A DNA stretch of 64,000 nucleotides from Rhodobacter sp. TJ_12 (lineage in GTDB: Bacteria > Pseudomonadota > Alphaproteobacteria > Rhodobacterales > Rhodobacteraceae). Location of the stretch: the NCBI RefSeq assembly GCF_020023995.1, contig NZ_NRRD01000003.1:1-64000 (forward strand), read 5' to 3'. The notes under the pieces are model-generated. The model had not been told where the DNA came from, searched no databases, and saw only the letters and a program-made list of their open reading frames with translations. Made by a program: the position numbers and the translations under genes. Of the stretch, positions 25,786-33,041 are shown in pieces; position 1 is the stretch's first letter; each line of letters opens with the position of its first letter.

Positions 25786-26757
25786 ATGACCCGCACCATT
25801 CTCGAGAGCAAGACGAAGACCGTCACCATCGGCTTCGACGAGCCCTTCTGCGTGATCGGCGAGCGCATCAACCCGACGGGCCGCAAAAAACTGGCCGCCG
25901 AGCTGGAGCTGGGCGATTTCACCACCGTCGAGAAAGATGCGCTGGAACAGGTTGTGTGTGGGGCGACGGTGCTCGACATCAACTCGGGCGCGGTGTTTTC
26001 GAACAAGATGGCCGAAGACCCGCGCTATGCCGACAACAACTTTGTCGAACCGCCGCTGATGCGCGATCTGATCACCCGCGTGCAGGCGATCACCGATGTG
26101 CCCTTGTGCATCGACAGCTCGGTGCCTGCTGCGCTGGAGGCCGGGCTTGAGGCCTGCGAGGGCCGCCCGCTTCTGAACTCGGTCACCGGGGAAGAAGAGC
26201 GGCTCGAAATGGTGCTGCCCTTGGTCAAGAAGTACAACGTGCCGGTGGTGGCAATCTCGAACGACGACACCGGGATTTCCGAAGACCCCGATGTGCGCTT
26301 TGCCGTGGCGAAAAAGATCGTCGAACGGGCCGCCGATTTCGGCATTCCCGCGCATGACATCGTGGTGGACCCGCTGGTGATGCCGGTGGGCGCCATGGCC
26401 TCGGCGGGGCGTCAGGTCTTCACGCTGGTGAACCGCCTGCGCGAAGAGCTGGGCGTGAACACCACCTGTGGCGCCTCCAACATCAGCTTCGGTCTGCCGA
26501 ACCGGCATGGCGTCAACGGGGCCTTCTTGCCGATGGCGATTGGCGCGGGCATGACCTCGGCGATCATGAACCCGGTGCGCAGCCAAGAGATGGAGGCGAT
26601 CCGCGCCGCCAACCTGTTGATGGATCACGACCCGAACTCGATGGAGTGGATCAAACTGTCGAAAGTGCTGGACGCGATGAAAGAGGGCGCGACCTTTGCC
26701 GAAGCGTCGGCGGCCGCAGCCGCCGGGGGCGGCCGGGGGCGTCGCCGCGCGCGCTAA
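25786..26757 (+). CDS. methyltetrahydrofolate:corrinoid methyltransferase (pterin-binding)
   Basis: A 323-residue protein with a pterin-binding TIM barrel like the folate domain of MetH and like AcsE/MtvA. GERINPTGRKKLAAEL, ATVLDINSGAVF, PLCIDSSVPAALEAGL, LLNSVTGEEER and ASNISFGLPNRHGVN are the expected motifs. It moves the methyl group of 5-methyl-THF to cob(I)alamin on a partner protein. No cobalamin-binding or homocysteine domain is fused. A split methionine synthase with separate proteins has been reported by genetics in related marine Rhodobacteraceae, so this is probably its folate component; that is inference. The C-terminus is a Ala/Gly/Arg tail. A strong terminator follows. Confidence 0.88.
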   Translation: MTRTILESKTKTVTIGFDEPFCVIGERINPTGRKKLAAELELGDFTTVEKDALEQVVCGATVLDINSGAVFSNKMAEDPRYADNNFVEPPLMRDLITRVQAITDVPLCIDSSVPAALEAGLEACEGRPLLNSVTGEEERLEMVLPLVKKYNVPVVAISNDDTGISEDPDVRFAVAKKIVERAADFGIPAHDIVVDPLVMPVGAMASAGRQVFTLVNRLREELGVNTTCGASNISFGLPNRHGVNGAFLPMAIGAGMTSAIMNPVRSQEMEAIRAANLLMDHDPNSMEWIKLSKVLDAMKEGATFAEASAAAAAGGGRGRRRAR

Positions 26758-26790
26758 GGCACAAAGCCGCGCAGGATTCGATCTTTCCTC

Positions 26791-26820
26791 AAAACGCCCT
26801 GGCTTCGGCTGGGGCGTTTT
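26791..26820 (+). terminator. rho-independent terminator after the one-carbon module
   Basis: A stem AAAACGCCC / GGGCGTTTT extended by GGC-TTCG-GCT (with two wobble pairs) and a UUCG-type tetraloop, ending in TTTT. It lies about 35 bases after the methyltransferase stop. The stem-loop closes the three-gene operon. Confidence 0.9.
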
Positions 26821-27178
26821 GCTTTGTGGCCGCTGCACCGCGCGGAGCGCTTTTCGCGACAAACCACGCGAAACGCGAAAAAAGGCGAATATTTACGAAA
26901 ACTTACACCCTATGCGTGTTTCCGCACCGGAAACAACATGATCGCAAATGGGCATCAATGGGCCGGTCTTAGGCCGTTTTTTGAACGCTGCGTTTCCGCA
27001 ACCGCATCAAACCCCGCGCCCGGCGCCAAATACGGCAACAACACGGCAGGTGTTTGAAAGGTTAATGGCACTGACCCCGGCGATGCCATATTAAAATCTC
27101 ATTGGAACTCAAAGTATTACCAGTCGAAGTTGAGCCTTGCATCGCTCAAGGCCTCCAAAACCTGGGATACGCACTGCC
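26821..27178. other. 358-base AT-richer intergenic region with a second terminator-like hairpin
   Basis: Base composition falls clearly below that of the flanking genes. A GGCC-GGTCTTA-GGCC stem-loop at 26961-26974 is followed by six thymines (26977-26982), a terminator-like structure about 160 bases after the previous terminator and 200 bases before the next gene. A further dyad ATGGCA / TGCCAT lies at about 27065-27090, with an AT-rich TATTAAAAT beyond it. No coding frame is convincing. A short RNA between the two terminators is possible. Confidence 0.4.
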
Positions 27179-28663
27179 ATGCGTTCGAAGTGTCTGCCGC
27201 CCCGGGCGGTTTCTGCGGCTGCCACCGTGGAAACCGCCCGGCCCCAGCGCCATGCCGCGCTGCGGGCCATGCTGTCTGTTGCCCGTTTATCTGGGCCTCT
27301 CACCGCTGCCGCCGTGCTGGCGGGCTGTGCCTCTGCGCCGGCGCTGGTCGATGTGCCCTCGACACGGGCCTCGACCGCATCGATCGATCTGCCGCTGGCC
27401 GATCCATCGGCGAGCATCGCCACATCGGTGCCCGCGCAACGCCCCGCCGCCCTGCCCAGCAATTCGGTACTGGCGCGCGACTTCATGGAATTAAGTTTCG
27501 CGCTGGAATCGGGCCGCCCGATCCCGCAGTTTTCCCGCTTTGAAGGGCCGATCACCATATCGCTCGGCGCGGGCGCGCCCCCCACGGCCGCCAAGGAATT
27601 GGCGCGGCTGGTGCAGCGGCTGCGCAACGAGGCGGGGATCGCGATTGCACAGGGCAATTCGGCACAGAACCACATTCAGATCGAATTCGTACCGCGCAGC
27701 CGAATGACTCGTGAAGTGCCCAATGCAGCGTGCTTCGTGGTGCCCAACGCCCGCAACTGGGCCGAGTATCGCGCCACCCGCCGCACGCCCGCAGGCGATT
27801 GGGCGCAGGTGAAGCAGCGCCGTCTTGCCACCGTCTTCATCCCCGCCGAAGCCACCCCGCAAGAGGTGCGCGACTGCCTGCATGAGGAAACGAGCCAAGC
27901 GCTGGGGCCGCTCAATGACCTTTATCGCTTGCCGGATTCGGTCTGGAACGATGACAACTTCCACACCGTGCTGACCCGCTATGACATGATGCAATTGCGC
28001 GCGACCTATGCGGCGGACCTGAAATCGGGCATGAGCGCGCCAGAGGTGCAAGCCAAGCTGCCCACGGTCTTTGCCCGCCTCAATCCGCAAGGCGGGCCGG
28101 TGCGCGGGCTGCGCGATGACCCAACCCCGCGCAGCTATGTCAGCGCGGTCAACCGCGCCATCGGGCCGGGCAGCACCGCCGCGCGCCGTGCCGCGGCAAT
28201 GACCGCAATCCAGCTTGCCGCCGCACAAGGCTGGCACGACACCCGCGCCGCCTTTGGCTGGTTTGCGCTGGGGCGGCTTTCGGTGCGTGACGATCCGATG
28301 ACCGCCCTGCACGCCTTTGAGCGCGCGGGCGCGCTCTATCGCGCCACACCCGGCGCGGGCATCCAAACGGCGCATGTGGATATGCAATTGGCCGCTTTCG
28401 CCCTGTCTTCGGGCCGCGCGCAGGATGCGCTTGCCCTATCCGATCGCGCGCTGGCCCCGGCGCTGAAGGGCGAAAATGCCACCCTGACCGCCACACTTTA
28501 TATGATCCGCGCTGAAGCCTATGACGCGCTTGGCAACACCGCACAGGCACGCCGGGCCCGGCTCGACTCCGCGCAATGGGCGCGCTACGGTTTTGGTTCC
28601 GCTGCTGCGGCGCAGGAACGGGCGACCGAGGTTGCGGCGCTCGCCCACGCCGGGCGCGGCTGA
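27179..28663 (+). CDS. DUF2927 domain lipoprotein
   Basis: A 494-residue exported protein. A hydrophobic segment ends in AAAVLAGCASA, a clear lipobox with the modified cysteine at residue 50. The central part (RDFMELSFALESG, NAACFVVPNARNW, CLHEETSQALGPLNDLYRLPDSVWNDDNFHTV) matches DUF2927, a family common in Rhodobacterales. The CLHEETSQALG stretch looks like a gluzincin-type helix but lacks HExxH. The C-terminal 130 residues are helical repeats resembling TPR. The start is uncertain: an internal ATG at 27269 would give an ideal 19-residue lipoprotein signal, while coding-like composition extends to 27179. Function unknown; probably periplasmic. Confidence 0.8.
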   Translation: MRSKCLPPRAVSAAATVETARPQRHAALRAMLSVARLSGPLTAAAVLAGCASAPALVDVPSTRASTASIDLPLADPSASIATSVPAQRPAALPSNSVLARDFMELSFALESGRPIPQFSRFEGPITISLGAGAPPTAAKELARLVQRLRNEAGIAIAQGNSAQNHIQIEFVPRSRMTREVPNAACFVVPNARNWAEYRATRRTPAGDWAQVKQRRLATVFIPAEATPQEVRDCLHEETSQALGPLNDLYRLPDSVWNDDNFHTVLTRYDMMQLRATYAADLKSGMSAPEVQAKLPTVFARLNPQGGPVRGLRDDPTPRSYVSAVNRAIGPGSTAARRAAAMTAIQLAAAQGWHDTRAAFGWFALGRLSVRDDPMTALHAFERAGALYRATPGAGIQTAHVDMQLAAFALSSGRAQDALALSDRALAPALKGENATLTATLYMIRAEAYDALGNTAQARRARLDSAQWARYGFGSAAAAQERATEVAALAHAGRG

Positions 28664-28708
28664 TCGGGCGCGGCCACCCCGCGTCCGGGAACTGGCGCGG
28701 GGGGCTGC

Positions 28709-29890
28709 ATGTTTTTGCCGTTTTATCAAAACTTGCGCGCGGCGGGGGTGCCCGCCAGCCCGCGCGAATACCTCAGCTTTCTAGAGGGGCTGGCGGCGGG
28801 GCTGTGTACCTATGATCTGGACGGGTTTTACTACTTCGCCCGTGCCGCCATGGTCAAAGACGAACGCTATCTAGACCGCTTCGACCGCGCCTTTGCCGAA
28901 AGCTTCCAAGGTCTTGAGGCGCTGACGCCCGAAGCCGTGCTGGAAGCGCTGGACCTGCCAGAAGATTGGCTGCGCAAGCTGGCCGAAAAACACCTGTCAG
29001 AGGAAGAAAAGGCCCAGATCGAGGCTTTGGGCGGCTTTGACAAGCTGATGGAGACGCTGCGCGAACGGCTCAAGGAACAGCAAGGCCGCCACCAAGGCGG
29101 CAACAAATGGATCGGCACGGCGGGCACCTCCCCCTTTGGCGCCTATGGCTACAACCCCGAAGGCGTGCGCATCGGCCAAGACGAAAGCCGCCACCGCCGC
29201 GCCGTCAAGGTCTGGGACAAGCGCGAGTTTCGCGACTTCGATGACCGGGTCGAGCTGGGCACCCGCAACATCAAGGTGGCGCTGAAACGGTTGCGCCAAT
29301 GGGCACGCCATGGCGCGCAAGAAGAGTTGGACCTGCCCGGCACGATCCGCGCCTCGGCCGAGGCGGGCTATATCGATGTCAAAACCCGCCCCGAACGGCA
29401 TAATGCGGTGAAGGTGGTCTTGTTCTTGGATGTGGGCGGCTCGATGGATGACCATATCGCGCTGGTCGATGAACTCTTTTCCGCCGCGCGAGCCGAATTC
29501 AAACACCTTGAACATTATTACTTCCACAATTGCCTGTATGAGGGGGTTTGGCGCGACAATCGCCGCCGCTGGCAAGAGCAAACCCCGACATGGGAGGTGC
29601 TCAACCGCTATAGCCCCGATTACAAATGCATTTTCGTGGGCGATGCGTCGATGTCGCCCTATGAGATCAGCCATGTCGGCGGCGCGAATGAACATTGGAA
29701 CCCCGAACCCGGCGCGCTGTGGCTGGAACGCGCAATGGAACAATGGCCCGATCACATCTGGCTCAACCCGGTGCCCGAACGGCATTGGTCCTATACGATG
29801 TCGATTGGCATGATCGATCAGATTTTCGCGGGCCGCATGTTCCCGCTGACGCTGGAAGGGATCACCCGTGCGATGAAGGTGCTGGGATGA
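28709..29890 (+). CDS. VWA domain protein, CoxE-like
   Basis: A 393-residue protein of the COG3825/CoxE-like family. The N-terminal 200 residues are helical; the C-terminal von Willebrand A domain starts at VKVVLFLDVGGSMDDH, whose DxGxS (about residues 241-245) is the metal-ion-dependent adhesion site. Such proteins usually work with a MoxR-type AAA+ ATPase in maturation of metal enzymes or envelope proteins; no MoxR gene is in this window, so it must be encoded elsewhere. The next gene overlaps by ATGA, and DedA overlaps that one, so three genes are translationally coupled. Target unknown. Confidence 0.85.
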   Translation: MFLPFYQNLRAAGVPASPREYLSFLEGLAAGLCTYDLDGFYYFARAAMVKDERYLDRFDRAFAESFQGLEALTPEAVLEALDLPEDWLRKLAEKHLSEEEKAQIEALGGFDKLMETLRERLKEQQGRHQGGNKWIGTAGTSPFGAYGYNPEGVRIGQDESRHRRAVKVWDKREFRDFDDRVELGTRNIKVALKRLRQWARHGAQEELDLPGTIRASAEAGYIDVKTRPERHNAVKVVLFLDVGGSMDDHIALVDELFSAARAEFKHLEHYYFHNCLYEGVWRDNRRRWQEQTPTWEVLNRYSPDYKCIFVGDASMSPYEISHVGGANEHWNPEPGALWLERAMEQWPDHIWLNPVPERHWSYTMSIGMIDQIFAGRMFPLTLEGITRAMKVLG

Positions 29891-30264
29891 ACGCGCTGCG
29901 CCGGCTGTGGCGCGAACAACGGCTTGCGCTCATCGGCTTTGTGCTGGCGGCGGTTCTGGCGGCCTTTTTTGGCGGGCGGATCGTGGTGCGCACGATCTAT
30001 TGGGCCGATCCCGGCCACCACCGCCAAGCGCCTGAAGGCTGGATGACGCCAGGCTATATCGCCCGCAGCTGGCATCTGAAAATCGATGAGGTCGATGCGA
30101 TCCTTGGCATCGAAAACGGGCCCGCGCTGGTGGGGCATGGGCCGCCCACGCTGGAGCGGATCGCCCGCGCGCTGGATGTGCCGCTGCCCGATCTGATCGG
30201 GCGGCTGGAAGCGGTGTTGCCCAATGTGGCGGGCACCGCGCCGCGCCCGGACCGCACCCCATGA
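29887..30264 (+). CDS. hypothetical single-pass membrane protein
   Basis: I do not recognise this 125-residue protein. A short basic N-terminus (RRLWREQRLA) and one membrane helix (about residues 14-37, ALIGFVLAAVLAAFFGGRIVV) give an N-in topology. The exported or outer part has WMTPGYIARSWHLKIDEVDAIL and then LERIARALDVPLPDLIGRLEA, which looks like two helix-turn-helix-like helical hairpins, of unknown use. It overlaps the VWA gene upstream and dedA downstream by four bases each (ATGA), which supports that it is real and made together with both. Confidence 0.75.
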   Translation: MNALRRLWREQRLALIGFVLAAVLAAFFGGRIVVRTIYWADPGHHRQAPEGWMTPGYIARSWHLKIDEVDAILGIENGPALVGHGPPTLERIARALDVPLPDLIGRLEAVLPNVAGTAPRPDRTP

Positions 30265-30908
30265 ATGCGCTGACCGAATGGTTTCTGGCCGCGCTGCCGC
30301 TTTACGGACCTTGGCTTGTGGGGGTGACAACGCTGCTCAGTTGCCTTGCGCTGCCGGTTCCCTCGTCGCTTTTGATGATCGCGGCGGGGGCCTTTGTCGC
30401 CACGGGCGATCTGTCCTTGCCCGCCGTGGCAGCGGCGGCTTTTGCCGGGGCGCTGCTGGGTGATCAGATCGGCTATTTCTTTGGCCGCCGCGCGGGGCAT
30501 TTATTACCCGCGCCCGGCTCGAAACGCGGCGCGCTGGTCAGCGTGGCGCTGGAAAAGCTGGCGCAGAACGGGGCCTTGGCGGTGTTTTTGTCGCGCTGGC
30601 TATTTTCGGCGTTGGGGCCTTGGGTCAATCTTGCCGGCGGGGCCTCGGGCTATGGGCACACGCGGTTCACGCTGGCCGATATTGCGGGCGAAGCGGTCTG
30701 GGTCGCGGCCTATATCGGCCTTGGGCTGGTGTTTGGCGCCAATCTGGATGCGGCCGCCGATCTGGCGGGCAACGTGTTGGGCCTGATGGCCACGGGCGCG
30801 GTGGCGATCGGGCTGGGCGCTTGGTTGATCCGGGCCTTGCGCCGCCCCTCCGCGCCCGAGCGCACGCGCCGCAGCGCAAAACGGCCCGCGCGGCTGATCG
30901 GGGATTGA
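30261..30908 (+). CDS. DedA family membrane protein
   Basis: A 215-residue integral membrane protein. The family features are the re-entrant first half (CLALPVPSSLLMIAAGAF), GDQIGYFFGRRAG, and FLSRWLFSALGPWVNLAGG with the conserved arginine and glycines. About five membrane segments are predicted. DedA proteins are linked to phospholipid or undecaprenyl-phosphate flipping and membrane homeostasis; the substrate of this member is unknown. The C-terminus is a 25-residue basic tail. Its ATG overlaps the stop of the preceding hypothetical membrane protein gene. Confidence 0.9.
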   Translation: MNALTEWFLAALPLYGPWLVGVTTLLSCLALPVPSSLLMIAAGAFVATGDLSLPAVAAAAFAGALLGDQIGYFFGRRAGHLLPAPGSKRGALVSVALEKLAQNGALAVFLSRWLFSALGPWVNLAGGASGYGHTRFTLADIAGEAVWVAAYIGLGLVFGANLDAAADLAGNVLGLMATGAVAIGLGAWLIRALRRPSAPERTRRSAKRPARLIGD

Positions 30909-30938
30909 CCCCGGCCAACCGATCCCCATCTTTGCACG

Positions 30939-31634
30939 ATGGTCTTGCTTCTTCGCCTTTTGCCCTTCTTGCTGCTGATCGGTGGCGGCTTGCTGATGTG
31001 GCATTTCTCCGCCCGCGCCACGATGCGCAAGCTCACCGCCGAATCGCGGCCTTTGAACGACACCCGGCTGGCCCCCTATCTGGAGCGGTTGCGCAAGGCG
31101 CTTGGGGTCGAAACGCTGCCGGTTTTCGTCTACCAGATCGCGCCGGTGAACGGGCTGGCCGCCCCCGATGGCCGGGTCTTTTTGACCGAGGGATTCATGG
31201 CCCTTTACCGCGAGGGCAAGGTCACGCCCGAGGAACTGACCTCGGTCATCGCGCATGAGCTGGGCCATGTCGCACGCGGCCATGCGAAACGCCGGATGCT
31301 GGATTTTTCTGGCCAGAACCTGTTGAGGGTGCTGCTGGCGGGGCTTCTGGGCCGGTTCATCCCCTTCATCGGGCCATGGATCGCCAATCTGATCACCGCC
31401 GCAATTGCCGCGCGGCTAAGCCAGCGCGATGAATTCGAAGCCGATGAATTCGCCTCGGCGCTGCTGCTCAAGGCCGGGATCGGCACCGAACCGCAATTGA
31501 GCCTGTTTGAAAAGCTTGATGCGCTGACCGGCGCGCGCGCGGGCGCGGCCCCCGCTTGGCTTTTATCGCATCCCGCGACCGAGGCGCGCATGCGCGCGAT
31601 CCGCGCCAATGTCACGCGCTGGAATGGGGCATAA
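30939..31634 (+). CDS. M48 family metallopeptidase
   Basis: A 231-residue zinc protease. One N-terminal hydrophobic segment (residues 3-22) anchors it; the catalytic motif is SVIAHELGHVARGH near residue 105, and the third ligand glutamate is in QRDEFEADEFA. NGLAAPDGRVFLTEG is the usual substrate-cleft strand. A second hydrophobic stretch (RFIPFIGPWIANLITAAIAA) lies between. It resembles short M48 proteases that act on envelope proteins, possibly from the periplasmic side. It follows dedA by 30 bases and may be part of the same transcript. Confidence 0.9.
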   Translation: MVLLLRLLPFLLLIGGGLLMWHFSARATMRKLTAESRPLNDTRLAPYLERLRKALGVETLPVFVYQIAPVNGLAAPDGRVFLTEGFMALYREGKVTPEELTSVIAHELGHVARGHAKRRMLDFSGQNLLRVLLAGLLGRFIPFIGPWIANLITAAIAARLSQRDEFEADEFASALLLKAGIGTEPQLSLFEKLDALTGARAGAAPAWLLSHPATEARMRAIRANVTRWNGA

Positions 31635-31699
31635 GTCACAGCACTGACTTGGCTTTTTTGCTAGCGTGGCGACGACAAAGCCCGCAAGATAGGCCCCAA

Positions 31700-32947
31700 A
31701 TGACCCAAGACGTTGCCAAGCGGCGGGTGTTCTACATCCCCGGTTATGATCCGATCCATCCGCGCCGCTACCGCGAGCTTTACCGCAAGGAGGGCCGCGC
31801 GCAGGCGCAGATTTCGGGCTATGACCTCACCCTTGCGCCCAAACGCAGCGGCGGCCCCTATGGCTGGCATGTGCGTTCGACCCAAGACGGCGCGGCAGTC
31901 GAGGCCGATATCGAGGTGCTGATCTGGGCCGATATCGTGCGCGACAGCATGGCCAATTCGATCCCGGCGACTTACGGGCAATTGCTGCGCACCGCTTGGG
32001 CCTATATCGGCTCGGGCGCGCTGTTTCGGCTGATGCGGCTGCGCAAGGGGCCGGTGATTGCCGCATTATACCCGATTTTTGCGCTGATTTTGCAGTTGCT
32101 GCTGGCGCTTGGCTTGGGCTTTTTCACCTATGCCGCCCTGTCGGGCTTTCTGGGATGGGCCGTCTCGCTCTTTTCCATGCCCGGTCTGCTGCCGTTCCTT
32201 ACCACCGGGGTCTCGGCCCTCGCGGGGCTGGGCGTTGTCTGGGGGATCTTGCGCTGGTTTCGCAAAAAAGACGGCACCTTTTACGCCTATTACCTGATGC
32301 ATGATTACGCCTTTACCGCGCGCTGGGGCGGTGCAAACCCGCCCGAGCTCGAGGCGCGACTGGCGCAATTTGGCGAGACGATCGCGCAAGCCCTGAAAGA
32401 AGACTGGGACGAGGTTTTGGTGGTAGGCCATTCCTCGGGGGCGCATCTGGCCGTCTCGATCTTGGCCGATCTGATCCGCGCGGGCCGCGTACCCGAAAAT
32501 GGACCCGCGCTTGGGTTTCTCTCGCTCGGCCATGTGGTGCCAATGGTCAGCTACCTGCCCAAAGCGCGCCGCCTGCGCGGCGATCTGGCCTATCTAAGCA
32601 CCCGTGCAGAGCTGACATGGGTCGATGTCACCGCGCCGGGCGATGGCTGTGCCTTTGCTTTGTGTGATCCGGTGCGCGTCTCGGGCGTCGGGCCTCAGGG
32701 GCAGCGCCATCCACTGGTGCTCTCGGCCGCCTTCACGCAAACGCTCAGCCCCGCGCGCTGGAAGGCCTTGCGCTGGCGTTTCTTTCGTTTGCATTTCCAA
32801 TATCTGTGCGCCTTTGACCGGCCCAAGGCATACGACTATTTCCGCGTCACCGCCGGGCCGCAAACATTGGCGGGCCGCTTTGCCGGGGTCAAACATGCCA
32901 AAAGCCGGATCACCACACCGGCGAACAAATTCACCTCGGTCGCATAG
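31700..32947 (+). CDS. membrane-anchored alpha/beta-hydrolase-like protein
   Basis: A 415-residue protein that I can assign only by features. RRVFYIPGYDP near the N-terminus looks like the first strand and oxyanion region of an alpha/beta hydrolase, and VLVVGHSSGAHLAVSIL (about residues 241-257) is a nucleophile elbow with Ser245. Between them two long hydrophobic segments (about residues 120-150 and 165-188) insert into the membrane, so catalytic elements on both sides of the membrane hairpin must face the cytoplasm. A possible late acid is in WVDVTAPGDG. Substrate unknown; lipid is plausible. The start at 31700 is the first ATG after the M48 gene. Confidence 0.7.
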   Translation: MTQDVAKRRVFYIPGYDPIHPRRYRELYRKEGRAQAQISGYDLTLAPKRSGGPYGWHVRSTQDGAAVEADIEVLIWADIVRDSMANSIPATYGQLLRTAWAYIGSGALFRLMRLRKGPVIAALYPIFALILQLLLALGLGFFTYAALSGFLGWAVSLFSMPGLLPFLTTGVSALAGLGVVWGILRWFRKKDGTFYAYYLMHDYAFTARWGGANPPELEARLAQFGETIAQALKEDWDEVLVVGHSSGAHLAVSILADLIRAGRVPENGPALGFLSLGHVVPMVSYLPKARRLRGDLAYLSTRAELTWVDVTAPGDGCAFALCDPVRVSGVGPQGQRHPLVLSAAFTQTLSPARWKALRWRFFRLHFQYLCAFDRPKAYDYFRVTAGPQTLAGRFAGVKHAKSRITTPANKFTSVA

Positions 32948-32956
32948 AAAATCGAA

Positions 32957-33041
32957 AAGGGGTCGCTGCCCCCTCTTTGCCCTTGGGCAAATATCCCGGG
33001 GGACGTCCTGAAAAGACGGGGGGCAGCGCCCCCTGCCCCGG
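32957..33041. repeat. intergenic repeat-like palindromic element, probable bidirectional terminator
   Basis: Between the converging hydrolase and carboxypeptidase genes lies a chain of small palindromes: AGGGG-tcgctg-CCCCT, TTGCCC-TTGGGCAA, the ATATCCCGGGGG core, and GGGGGC-AGC-GCCCCC. In my recollection such GGGGGC...CCCCCGGGATAT elements are scattered between convergent genes in Rhodobacteraceae. It probably terminates transcription from both sides. Confidence 0.55.
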
